Shown here piece by piece: positions 1 through 5,996 of a stretch of DNA of 7,063 nucleotides. Made by a program: the position numbers and the translations under genes. Origin of the DNA: Deltaproteobacteria bacterium (GTDB lineage: Bacteria > Myxococcota_A > UBA796 > UBA2385); contig JAERSX010000466.1 of NCBI GenBank assembly GCA_016845285.1, forward strand, positions 1-7,063, read 5' to 3'. Every line of letters begins with the position of its first letter. Within the stretch, counting starts at the first letter, position 1. The notes under the pieces are model-generated. The model was not told where the DNA came from and did no database searches. It saw only the letters and a program-made list of their open reading frames with translations.

Positions 1-209
1 TGATCGCTGTGGTCGGTCCAGGCGACGGTGGGGAGAGGATCGGTGCAGGCCTCTTCGTCGCCCAGGATCCAGGTGCCGGAGGTGGTGGACGACTCGGTGT
101 CAGCGGTGTCGGCCGTGTCGGCGTCGCCCGTGTGGGCCCGGATGGGGCTTGCTTCGGGGGTGCAGGCAGCGAGGACCAGCCCAGCTGCGAGTTGGCCGAG
201 GGCGCGCAT
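1..209 (-). CDS. Putative lipoprotein, N-terminal part (runs off left edge)
   Basis: I see 69 residues beginning MRALGQLAAGLVLAAC. A single early Arg is followed by a short hydrophobic run and a lipobox L-A-A-C with the lipidated Cys at residue 16, so export by Sec and anchoring to a membrane by type II signal peptidase processing are expected. After the Cys comes a low-complexity Asp/Thr/Ala linker (about residues 29-39, DADTADTADTE), then a Ser/Thr stretch, and then the apparent start of a folded domain with a Trp and a Cys (WILGDEEACTDPLP). The C-terminal domain lies outside the window, so no function can be given. No Shine-Dalgarno sequence precedes the ATG, but a good -10 hexamer sits 7 nt upstream. 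The gene is divergent from the thiolase operon. Lipoproteins with acidic/Thr linkers of this kind are common in myxobacteria. The lipobox makes the call fairly secure despite the short length. Confidence 0.78.
   Translation of the reverse strand, partial: MRALGQLAAGLVLAACTPEASPIRAHTGDADTADTADTESSTTSGTWILGDEEACTDPLPTVAWTDHSD
97..123. repeat. Three 9-bp tandem units in the lipoprotein linker
   Basis: Three consecutive 9-bp units, GTGTCAGCG, GTGTCGGCC and GTGTCGGCG on the plus strand, encode repeated Asp-Thr-Ala steps in the minus-strand lipoprotein. The units differ at two positions. This is a coding microrepeat that probably sets the length of a flexible linker and could vary in copy number. 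Confidence 0.6.
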
Positions 210-216
210 GCCGCCG

Positions 217-222
217 AGTATA
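217..222 (-). promoter_or_regulatory. -10 element for the lipoprotein gene
   Basis: On the minus strand the hexamer TATACT matches the sigma-70 -10 consensus at 5 of 6 positions. It is followed by 7 nt and then the ATG at 209. The expected transcription start falls at about 210, one base before the start codon, which would make the mRNA essentially leaderless. This agrees with the lack of a Shine-Dalgarno sequence. No convincing -35 hexamer is seen 16-18 bp upstream. Confidence 0.45.
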
Positions 223-276
223 CGAGCGCCGTCGATGGATCTGCTGGACCGTGTGGGGCAACCTGCTCTGGCGTGC

Positions 277-290
277 TAGAACATGTTCTA
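277..290. promoter_or_regulatory. 14-bp perfect palindrome, likely TetR-family (KstR-like) operator
   Basis: TAGAACATGTTCTA is a perfect inverted repeat in the 126-bp divergent intergenic region. It ends 45 nt before the thiolase ATG and 67 nt from the lipoprotein ATG. It fits the consensus TnnAACnnGTTnnA of KstR, the TetR-family repressor of sterol and lipid catabolism in mycobacteria, at every defined position. A TetR-type repressor that senses an acyl-CoA-like ligand would suit a beta-oxidation operon. The regulator itself is not in the window, so its identity is inferred from the motif and the context. Confidence 0.6.
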
Positions 291-335
291 CTTTCCGTCG
301 CCGAGCCAGAGCCGGCGCTGTCCAATGGAGCTCTC

Positions 336-1583
336 ATGCCCGACTGCTACATCTTCGACGCCGTCCGCACGCCGCGCGGCAAGGGCAAGAGTGGGGGGGC
401 GCTTCACACGGTCGCCCCCATCGACCTCGCCCGCATCGTGCTCGAGGCCACCCGCGACCGCAACGGCATCCCCGAAGACGTGGTCGACGACGTGATCATG
501 GGCGTTGTCGAGCCGGTCAAGGAGCAGGGGGGCGACATCGCCCGCATCGCGGTGCTCTACGCCGGGCTCGGCCAGAGCGTGCCCGGTGTGCAGATCAACC
601 GCTTCTGCGCCAGCGGGCTGGAGGCCACGAACATGGCCGCCAGCAAGGTGATGAGCGGTCAGGCCGATCTCACCATCGGGGGCGGGGTCGAGTCCATGAG
701 CCGTGTGCCCATGGGCAGCAGCTCGGGCCCCTGGGCCACCGATCCCCAGGTGGCCGCCAAGACCCGCTTCGTCCCCCAGGGCATCAGCGCAGATCTCGTG
801 GCCACCCTGTACGGCTACTCCCGTGAAGACGTCGACTCCTACGCGGTCCTCTCGCAGGAGCGGGCGGCTGCGGCCTGGGCCGACGGGCGGTTCTCGGGCT
901 CGGTGGTGCCGGTGAACGACATGAACGGCCTGGAGGTCCTGGGCACCGACGAGATCATGCGGCCGGGCACCACGGTCGACAAGCTGGGCAAGCTCAAGCC
1001 GAGCTTCAAGCAGCTCGGCGAGATGTACGGCTTCGATGCCGTGGCGCTTCAGAAGTACCCCGAGCTCGAGTCCATCGAGCACGTCCACCACGCCGGCAAC
1101 AGCTCGGGCATCGTGGATGGCGCCGCCGCCATCCTGCTCGGGAGCAAGGAGGCCGGCGAGCGCCTGGGCCTCACCCCGCGGGCCCGCATCCGCAGCTTCG
1201 CCAGCATCGGCTCCGAGCCCACCATCATGCTCACCGGCCCCAGCGATGCCGCCGAGAAGGCGCTGAAGCGCGCCGGCATGGCGCCCTCCGACATCGACCT
1301 CTGGGAGATCAACGAGGCCTTTGCCGCCGTCGTCCTCCGCTTCGTCGAGGCGCTGGAGCTCGACATGGACGACGTCAACGTCAACGGCGGAGCCATCGCC
1401 ATGGGTCACCCCCTGGGCGCCACCGGCGCCATCATCCTGGGCACCCTCCTCGACGAGCTCGAGCGACAGGACAAGGTCACCGGCCTCGCCGCCCTCTGCG
1501 TGGGCGCCGGCATGGGCACGGCCACGATCATCGAGCGGGTGAACGCCGACGGCAATCCCTTGCAGGTGGGAGGTGCGGCATGA
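336..1583 (+). CDS. fadA: Acetyl-CoA C-acyltransferase (thiolase), beta-oxidation subunit
   Basis: A 415-residue cytosolic thiolase, typical in length, that cleaves 3-ketoacyl-CoA with CoA to give acetyl-CoA and a shortened acyl-CoA. The nucleophilic Cys is C91 in NRFCASGLEA. GVESMSRVPMG follows at 118-127, HHAGNSSGIVDGAA at 251-264, NEAF at 326-329 and GGAIAMGHPLGATGA at 351-365 with catalytic His358. The second active-site Cys is C388 in CVGAGMG. All catalytic residues are present. I chose the ATG at 336 because GGAG lies at 327-330 with 5-nt spacing and MPDCYIFDAVRTPRGK aligns with the usual family N-terminus; the frame is open further upstream but runs into the promoter region. It is the first gene of an operon and overlaps the next gene by ATGA. 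Thiolase-first order resembles fadIJ of E. coli, so fadI is an equally fair name. A biosynthetic role cannot be excluded, but the partner gene argues for degradation. Confidence 0.95.
   Translation: MPDCYIFDAVRTPRGKGKSGGALHTVAPIDLARIVLEATRDRNGIPEDVVDDVIMGVVEPVKEQGGDIARIAVLYAGLGQSVPGVQINRFCASGLEATNMAASKVMSGQADLTIGGGVESMSRVPMGSSSGPWATDPQVAAKTRFVPQGISADLVATLYGYSREDVDSYAVLSQERAAAAWADGRFSGSVVPVNDMNGLEVLGTDEIMRPGTTVDKLGKLKPSFKQLGEMYGFDAVALQKYPELESIEHVHHAGNSSGIVDGAAAILLGSKEAGERLGLTPRARIRSFASIGSEPTIMLTGPSDAAEKALKRAGMAPSDIDLWEINEAFAAVVLRFVEALELDMDDVNVNGGAIAMGHPLGATGAIILGTLLDELERQDKVTGLAALCVGAGMGTATIIERVNADGNPLQVGGAA
1568..1573 (+). promoter_or_regulatory. Shine-Dalgarno sequence for the fadJ-like gene
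   Basis: GGGAGG lies inside the last codons of the thiolase gene, 6 nt before the ATG at 1580. It fixes that start and supports translationally coupled expression of the two subunits across the ATGA overlap. Confidence 0.75.
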
Positions 1584-3724
1584 ACCCCGATCTCTGCGTG
1601 CGTATCGATGTGAGCGACGGCGTCGCCACCCTGACCTGGGACATGCCCGGCCGCTCCCAGAACGTCTTCAACGAGGCCTCGCTCACCGACTTCGAGGCCG
1701 CCGTCGAGCAGGCGCTGGGCGACGAGTCCGTCACCGGCATCATCGTGACCTCGGCCAAGAAGGACTTCATCGCCGGTGCCGATCTCGACGCCGTGCGCAC
1801 CATGGCCCTGTCCCCCAAGGACGCCGCCAAGCTCGACGCGACCGTCGGTGAGCTCGGCCGTGTGCTCCGCCGCCTCGAGACGGGCGGCAAGCCCAGCGTG
1901 GCCGCCATCAACGGCACGGCCATGGGGGGCGGCCTCGAGCTGGCCCTGGCCTGTCACCACCGCATCGTGTCCGACCACCCCAAGCTGAAGCTCGGCCTGC
2001 CCGAGGTCTCGCTGGGGCTGCTGCCCGGCGCCGGCGGCACCCAGCGTCTCCCCCGCATGATCGGCGTGCAGCCCTCGGCGCCGCTGCTCATGGAGGGCAA
2101 GCGGCTGAGCGCACAGGCCATGAAGGGGCTCGGTGTCGTCGACGCCGTCGTGCCTTCGGGCGAGCTGCTCGACGCGGCCCGCGCCTGGCTGGCCACGGGT
2201 CCCTCCGCCATCAAGCCCTGGGACAACAAGCGCTTCAAGGTGCCGGGCGGTGGCATGGATGCCACCGAGGCCAAGCAGATGCTCATGGTGGGCACGGCCA
2301 TGCTCATGGACAAGACCTACGGCAACTACCCGGCCCCCCTGGCCATCATGAGCTGTCTCGCCGAGGGCCTGCGCGTGGGCTTCGACGAGGGCCTCGCCAT
2401 CGAGAAGCGCTACTTCATCAAGCTGTTGATGGACCCGCGCTCGGGCTCCATGGTGAACACGCTCTTCATCAACATGCAGTCGGTGAGCAAGCTGGCGGGT
2501 CGGCCCGAGGGCGTGCCGCGCTTCAAGCCCACCAAGATCGGCGTGCTCGGTGCCGGCCTCATGGGCGCCGGCATCGCGTATGCCACGGCCAAGAGTGGCA
2601 TCGACGTGGTGTTGCTCGACATCGACCAGGCCCGCGCCGACAAGGGCAAGGAGTACAGCGTCACCCGCCTCGCCAAGAGCGTGAAGAAGGGCCGCCGTGT
2701 TCAGGGGCAGATGGACGCCATCCTCGCGCGCATCACGCCCACGGCCGACTACGCCGACCTGGCGGGGTGCGAGCTCGTCGTCGAGGCTGTGTTCGAGAAC
2801 CGCGAGATCAAGGCCAAGGTGACCCAGGCCACCGAGGCGGTGGTGGGTGCCGACGCCATCTTCGGCTCCAACACCTCGACCCTGCCCATCACGGGCCTGG
2901 CCGAGGCCAGCTCCCGACCGGCCAACTTCATCGGGCTGCACTTCTTCAGCCCCGTGGAGCGCATGCCGCTCGTCGAGATCATCGTGGGTGCCGAGACGAG
3001 CGAGGCCACCCTGGCGCAGTCCATGGACTACGTCGCGGCCATCGGCAAGACCCCCATCGTGTGTCAGGACAGCCGTGGCTTCTACACCTCTCGGGTCTTC
3101 GGCACGTACGTGACCGAGGGTGTGCAGATGCTCACCGAGGGCATCAAGCCCGCCCTCATCGAGAACGCCGGCAAGCAGACGGGCATGCCCATGCCACCCC
3201 TGGCGCTGGCCGATGCGGTGGGCCTCAAGCTCATGTACTCGGTGGGCGTGGCCACCAAGGCCGACCTCGGCGATGCCGCGCCCGACAACCCCTCTCAGCC
3301 CGTGCTCCAGGAGCTGGTCGTCAACCAGGGGCGTCACGGCAAGTCGAACGCCATGGGCTTCTACGACTACGAGGGGCGTGCCAAGAAGCTCTGGGGTGGC
3401 CTCGGCACCCACTGGCCCGTCGGCGGCAGCCAGCCGGGTGTCGACGAGGTCAAGCGGCGGCTGCTGTATGTGCAGTCGCTCGAGGCCGTGCGCGTCTTCG
3501 AAGAGGGGCTGGTGGCCACGGCCGCCGAGGTCGACGTGGGCGCCATCCTGGGCTGGGGCTTCGCCGCCTGGACCGGTGGCCCGCTGAGCCTCATCGACCA
3601 GGTGGGGGCCGTCGACTTCGTGGCCCAGTGTGATGCCCTGGCCGAGGCTCACGGCGAGCGCTTCCGCCCGACCTCGGGTCTGCGCGAGATGGCAGCGTCC
3701 GGCGCTCGGTTCTACACGGTCTGA
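1580..3724 (+). CDS. fadJ: Enoyl-CoA hydratase / 3-hydroxyacyl-CoA dehydrogenase (fatty acid oxidation alpha subunit)
   Basis: A 714-residue two-enzyme protein of normal length for the FadB/FadJ family. Residues 1-205 are a crotonase domain with IAGADL at 64-69, the oxyanion segment GTAMGGGLE and catalytic Glu120, and LPEVSLGLLPGAGGTQRLPR holding the second Glu142. A linker follows, then an NAD-binding Rossmann fold at about 318-500 with GVLGAGLMGAGIA at 321-333. The dehydrogenase active site shows SNTSTLP at 430-436 and GLHFFSPVERMPLVEII with His454 and Glu466. The C-terminal helical domain covers about 500-714. It would hydrate trans-2-enoyl-CoA and oxidise the L-3-hydroxyacyl-CoA with NAD+, passing product to the thiolase. 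At the family motif GFxxNR the protein reads GFYTSR, with Ser504 in place of Asn; I recall this variant from FadB relatives outside the enterobacteria. It is the second gene of the operon, after the thiolase. Confidence 0.95.
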   Translation: MNPDLCVRIDVSDGVATLTWDMPGRSQNVFNEASLTDFEAAVEQALGDESVTGIIVTSAKKDFIAGADLDAVRTMALSPKDAAKLDATVGELGRVLRRLETGGKPSVAAINGTAMGGGLELALACHHRIVSDHPKLKLGLPEVSLGLLPGAGGTQRLPRMIGVQPSAPLLMEGKRLSAQAMKGLGVVDAVVPSGELLDAARAWLATGPSAIKPWDNKRFKVPGGGMDATEAKQMLMVGTAMLMDKTYGNYPAPLAIMSCLAEGLRVGFDEGLAIEKRYFIKLLMDPRSGSMVNTLFINMQSVSKLAGRPEGVPRFKPTKIGVLGAGLMGAGIAYATAKSGIDVVLLDIDQARADKGKEYSVTRLAKSVKKGRRVQGQMDAILARITPTADYADLAGCELVVEAVFENREIKAKVTQATEAVVGADAIFGSNTSTLPITGLAEASSRPANFIGLHFFSPVERMPLVEIIVGAETSEATLAQSMDYVAAIGKTPIVCQDSRGFYTSRVFGTYVTEGVQMLTEGIKPALIENAGKQTGMPMPPLALADAVGLKLMYSVGVATKADLGDAAPDNPSQPVLQELVVNQGRHGKSNAMGFYDYEGRAKKLWGGLGTHWPVGGSQPGVDEVKRRLLYVQSLEAVRVFEEGLVATAAEVDVGAILGWGFAAWTGGPLSLIDQVGAVDFVAQCDALAEAHGERFRPTSGLREMAASGARFYTV

Positions 3725-3733
3725 GTGCGGATC

Positions 3734-3753
3734 GGGCCCCCGGAGGGGGGCTC
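3734..3753. terminator. GC-rich hairpin after the beta-oxidation operon
   Basis: Ten bases after the fadJ-like stop, GCCCCC (3736-3741) pairs with GGGGGC (3746-3751) around the 4-nt loop GGAG. A G-T wobble and one further G-C pair extend the stem to 8 bp. There is no T-tract on either strand, so it is not a canonical intrinsic terminator. A stem this strong straight after an operon end may still stop transcription or protect the 3' end. On the minus strand it overlaps the stop codon of the YceI-like fragment, so it would serve both directions. Confidence 0.5.
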
Positions 3754-3904
3754 AGGCCTCCTGGTTGGCCTCGACGAGGCCGCCCGAGAGCGCCGAGAAA
3801 TTGCCGCGCGCCCAGCTCGCGCTCATGTGCCGCATCTCGAGGCGCACGTGTGAGTGGGAGGTGTCGATGGTCCAGTCGGCGTCGTCGGCGACTGCGGGGT
3901 ACAT
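3752..3904 (-). pseudogene. Truncated YceI-family fragment (50 residues)
   Basis: The minus-strand frame from ATG 3904 to TGA 3752 encodes 50 residues. Residues 11-42, starting DWTIDTSHSHV at residue 10 and continuing RLEMRHMSASWARGNFSALSGG, strongly resemble the start of YceI-family proteins. In that family WxIDxxHSxVxFxVRHM...RGxFxxFxG forms the first strands of a lipocalin-like barrel that binds isoprenoid-type lipids. The full domain is about 170-180 residues, so roughly three quarters is missing. The frame stops at a TGA and is followed at once by the hairpin and the fadJ-like 3' end, which leaves no room for the rest. Codon choice matches the neighbours, pointing to a fairly recent loss or a retained small gene. 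The start lies only 7 bp from the divergent desaturase ATG and has no well-spaced Shine-Dalgarno. I judge it a 3'-deleted remnant; a functional small protein is possible but less likely. Confidence 0.55.
3856..3861 (+). promoter_or_regulatory. Possible Shine-Dalgarno for an upstream desaturase start at 3867
   Basis: GGGAGG lies 5 nt before an ATG at 3867 that is in frame with the desaturase and would add 15 residues (MVQSASSATAGYIPR). The same bases, read on the minus strand, are the Thr-Ser-His codons of the YceI-like motif, so the match may be accidental. It is recorded because the ATG at 3912 has no Shine-Dalgarno of its own. Confidence 0.3.
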
Positions 3905-3910
3905 TCCCCG
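3895..3910. promoter_or_regulatory. Inverted repeat and -10-like hexamer at the divergent starts
   Basis: CGGGG (3895-3899) and CCCCG (3906-3910) form a 5-bp inverted repeat around TACATT. TACATT (3900-3905) matches the -10 pattern TAnnnT and places the expected transcription start exactly on the A of the desaturase ATG at 3912, as in leaderless genes. The YceI-like ATG (3904-3902) lies within the repeat. No -35 hexamer is visible. Promoter or operator function is suggested by position only. Confidence 0.3.
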
Positions 3911-3911
3911 A

Positions 3912-4922
3912 ATGTCCACCACCGACCTGATAGATCCCAAGGTCTCCCGCACCCGCGTGCGCGCGATCAACAAGGCGATCCGGGCCGAGGAGAAGCGGCT
4001 ACGGGCGAAGCACGGCTGGCTGCGTCACCAGGACGCGCTCGGCCTCGGCATCTGGCTCGGCAGCTTCGCGCTGTGGGGGCTGGTCTGTGTCGCTTGGCTC
4101 ACGGGCGCCTTGCCCTGGTGGGCGGCGATCCCCCTGGCGACGCTCCCCCTCTCGTGGATCCACGAGCTCGAGCACGACCTGATCCACGACCTCTACTTCA
4201 AGCAGCGGCCGTGGGTGCAGGATGTGATGTTCGTGGGCATCTTCCTGGCCAAGGCCACCCTCGACCCCTGGACGCGCCGTCGCATCCACATCCGCCACCA
4301 CAAGGTGAGCGGCCAGCCCGTCGACATCGAGGAGCGGCTCATCGGCTTGGGCCTGCCCATGGGCCCCAAGCGCATCCTGCTGACCATCGTTCCAGCCTTC
4401 GCGGCGCTGGTGCTGCCCGATGTGATCGCGGCGCTGAAGGCGCAGCGGGCCGAGGCGGGGCCCAGGAGCCGGGCGCGAGGCAAGCAGGGGCCCTTGCGCA
4501 TCGCGGCCCACGTGCTGTCCACCTTCTTCGGGTTGATGCCGTTCGTGGTGGTGCCGGCGGCCATCCTGGGTCAGGGCTGGGCCATCGTGGTGCTGGTGCT
4601 GTACCTCGGACCCAACACCCTGCGTCACGCGACCATCGCGCTCATCTCGTCGTCCTCGCACTACTACGGCGACATCCCCGGCAACGACGTCCACTACCAG
4701 AACCAGATCCTGGACCACTGGCTCACCTGGCCGCTCCAGATCTTCTGCTTCAACTTCGGCAGCACCCACATCATCCACCACTACGTGGTGCTCCAGCCCT
4801 TCTACCTCCGGCAGATGGTCTCTCCTGGCGTGCGCCAGGCCCTCCTCGACAACGGCGTGCGCCGCAACGACCTGGGCACGGTGGCCCGGGCCAACCGCTG
4901 GATCAAGACAGCCGAAGCTTGA
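3912..4922 (+). CDS. Membrane fatty acid desaturase family protein
   Basis: A 336-residue integral membrane di-iron protein of the fatty acid desaturase superfamily. Three histidine boxes are intact: HELEHDLIH (84-92, HxxxH plus a further His), HIRHH (126-130) and HIIHH (286-290). Hydrophobic membrane segments occur near 43-65, 67-83, 154-174 and 199-234, giving the usual arrangement with the His boxes on the cytosolic side. It would introduce a double bond into, or hydroxylate, an acyl chain using O2 and an electron donor that is not encoded here; the substrate cannot be read from the sequence. Other conspicuous segments are KVSGQPVDIEERLIG after box 2 and SSSSHYYGD at 247-255. The start at 3912 is chosen because homology-like sequence begins soon after (RVRAINKAIRAEEKRLR). 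An in-frame ATG at 3867 with a better Shine-Dalgarno is the alternative. The last 20 bp overlap the convergent GST gene. Confidence 0.88.
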   Translation: MSTTDLIDPKVSRTRVRAINKAIRAEEKRLRAKHGWLRHQDALGLGIWLGSFALWGLVCVAWLTGALPWWAAIPLATLPLSWIHELEHDLIHDLYFKQRPWVQDVMFVGIFLAKATLDPWTRRRIHIRHHKVSGQPVDIEERLIGLGLPMGPKRILLTIVPAFAALVLPDVIAALKAQRAEAGPRSRARGKQGPLRIAAHVLSTFFGLMPFVVVPAAILGQGWAIVVLVLYLGPNTLRHATIALISSSSHYYGDIPGNDVHYQNQILDHWLTWPLQIFCFNFGSTHIIHHYVVLQPFYLRQMVSPGVRQALLDNGVRRNDLGTVARANRWIKTAEA

Positions 4923-5970
4923 AGCCCGCCATCTCCTGCCGAACGGTGGGCGCGGCTGCGGCGAAGGCGCCACCCCCGACCCCCTCCAGCCAGGCCATGT
5001 CGATGCCCGTGCGTGCGTCGAGAGCTCGCTGGGCCATCCAGGCGGTGAAGGTGAGCAGGCGCCGTCGTCCTGCACGGCCACCCACGGTGAAGTCGGTGTC
5101 GCCCAGGGCGCGGGGAGCCCGGGTGGCCTCGGGGTGGCCGGCCCGCCAGGTCTCCAGGGCTGCTTGGACGTTGCCCACGTAGGGCCAGAACTCGGCGAAG
5201 ACCTCGTGAAACACGGGGGCGAGGCTGGACGGGATCCCGTCGTCGGCCACCCACTCCCCGGGCGTCACTCCCTGCCGGAGGGCGTCGAGCCAGCGACGCA
5301 CGTGGGCGTGCTCGTCGAAGAGCGCGGTGGTGCCCGGGTCGCGGAAGAGGTGGGCCCACAGCGGGCCGTACAGGGCGAAGTCGCCGATGCTCGGGCGCCC
5401 CCCGAGCAGGAAGGCGTGCTCGGCGAGGTGTGCGTCGAGGTTCGCCAGCAGACGCTCGGTGACCGCCTCGATGCCCGGGCCTGTCTCTTCGGTGATGCCG
5501 AGCTTGGGGCGGTAGCCCTGCATCTTGGACGCGATCTTGCGAGCGACGGGACGCGACAGGAACAGCGGCGCGCCGGGCAGCCCGTTGCGGGCGAACTCGT
5601 CGATGGCGTAGGCGGCGTTCTCCGGGGTGTTCCAGCGGTAGTGCAGGTCGGCCAGGCTCATCCACTCGTCGGCGTAGAGCTCGATGAGCAGGGCCGCGAG
5701 GCGCTGGGTTGGGCCGGGAGGCACGATCCCGGGCTCGGGGTGAGCGGCCTCGAAGTGGTCGATGATGAGCGAGCTGTCCTGCAGCCAGGTGCCGTCGGGC
5801 AGCTCGACCGTGGGCATGATGGCGCGGCCCACCGCCTTCTTGATGCGCCCGTTGAGCTGGCGGGCGCTCGGTGCACGGTCCTCGAAGGGGATGCCCTTGT
5901 ATCGGAGGTAGGACCGTGTCTTCGCGGAGTAGGGCGAGACGAGCCAGGAGTGATGTACGGGGACGTTCAT
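4903..5970 (-). CDS. Glutathione S-transferase family protein with C-terminal extension
   Basis: A predicted soluble 355-residue protein. The N-terminus is a thioredoxin-like GST domain (about 4-80): HSWLVSPYSAKTRSYLRYKGIPFE carries the SPYS catalytic-loop region, MPTVELPDG the cis-Pro at 53, and LQDSSLIIDHFE the Asp65-Ser66 pair that contacts the gamma-glutamyl group. The helical GST-C domain includes FLLGGRPSIGDFALYGPLWAHL (188-208) with the S-x-x-D N-capping box at 194-197. Usual GSTs end near 200-230 residues, but here about 120 more follow, including FTVGGRAGRRRLLTFTAWMAQRALDA, with no motif I recognise. Substrate and true glutathione use are unknown. The ATG at 5970 has AGGGG 6 nt upstream. 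The gene lies 64 bp downstream of the methylase on the same strand, probably co-transcribed, and converges with the desaturase with a 20-bp overlap. Confidence 0.85.
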   Translation of the reverse strand: MNVPVHHSWLVSPYSAKTRSYLRYKGIPFEDRAPSARQLNGRIKKAVGRAIMPTVELPDGTWLQDSSLIIDHFEAAHPEPGIVPPGPTQRLAALLIELYADEWMSLADLHYRWNTPENAAYAIDEFARNGLPGAPLFLSRPVARKIASKMQGYRPKLGITEETGPGIEAVTERLLANLDAHLAEHAFLLGGRPSIGDFALYGPLWAHLFRDPGTTALFDEHAHVRRWLDALRQGVTPGEWVADDGIPSSLAPVFHEVFAEFWPYVGNVQAALETWRAGHPEATRAPRALGDTDFTVGGRAGRRRLLTFTAWMAQRALDARTGIDMAWLEGVGGGAFAAAAPTVRQEMAGFKLRLS

Positions 5971-5975
5971 GAGGC

Positions 5976-5996
5976 GCCCCTATCTCTCGAAGGGGC
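5976..5996 (-). promoter_or_regulatory. Hairpin covering the Shine-Dalgarno of the GST gene
   Basis: In the 64-bp gap between the methylase and the GST gene, GCCCCT and AGGGGC form a perfect 6-bp inverted repeat with a 9-nt loop. In the minus-strand RNA the right arm contains the AGGGG Shine-Dalgarno that lies 6 nt before the GST start, so the stem would hide the ribosome site. No T-run follows, so it does not look like a terminator. The regulatory role is inferred from position. Confidence 0.35.

Noticed and set aside
9..335. Upstream in-frame extension of the thiolase
   Set aside because: It would read through the divergent lipoprotein gene and the palindrome. The Shine-Dalgarno and the family N-terminus both support 336.
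288..1409. A 373-codon minus-strand frame opposite the thiolase gene
   Set aside because: It is the same kind of GC-bias shadow; it crosses the operator and promoter region and has no recognisable motif.
1406..3652. A 748-codon open frame on the minus strand across the fadJ-like gene
   Set aside because: It lies antisense to a gene with complete catalytic motifs. Its His/Gly/Ala/Leu/Asp-rich composition is the mirror of GC-biased codons, and it shows no domain.
3854..5182. A 442-codon plus-strand frame overlapping the desaturase in another frame
   Set aside because: It is Arg/Pro/Ala/His-rich with no domain, while the competing frame carries three intact histidine boxes.
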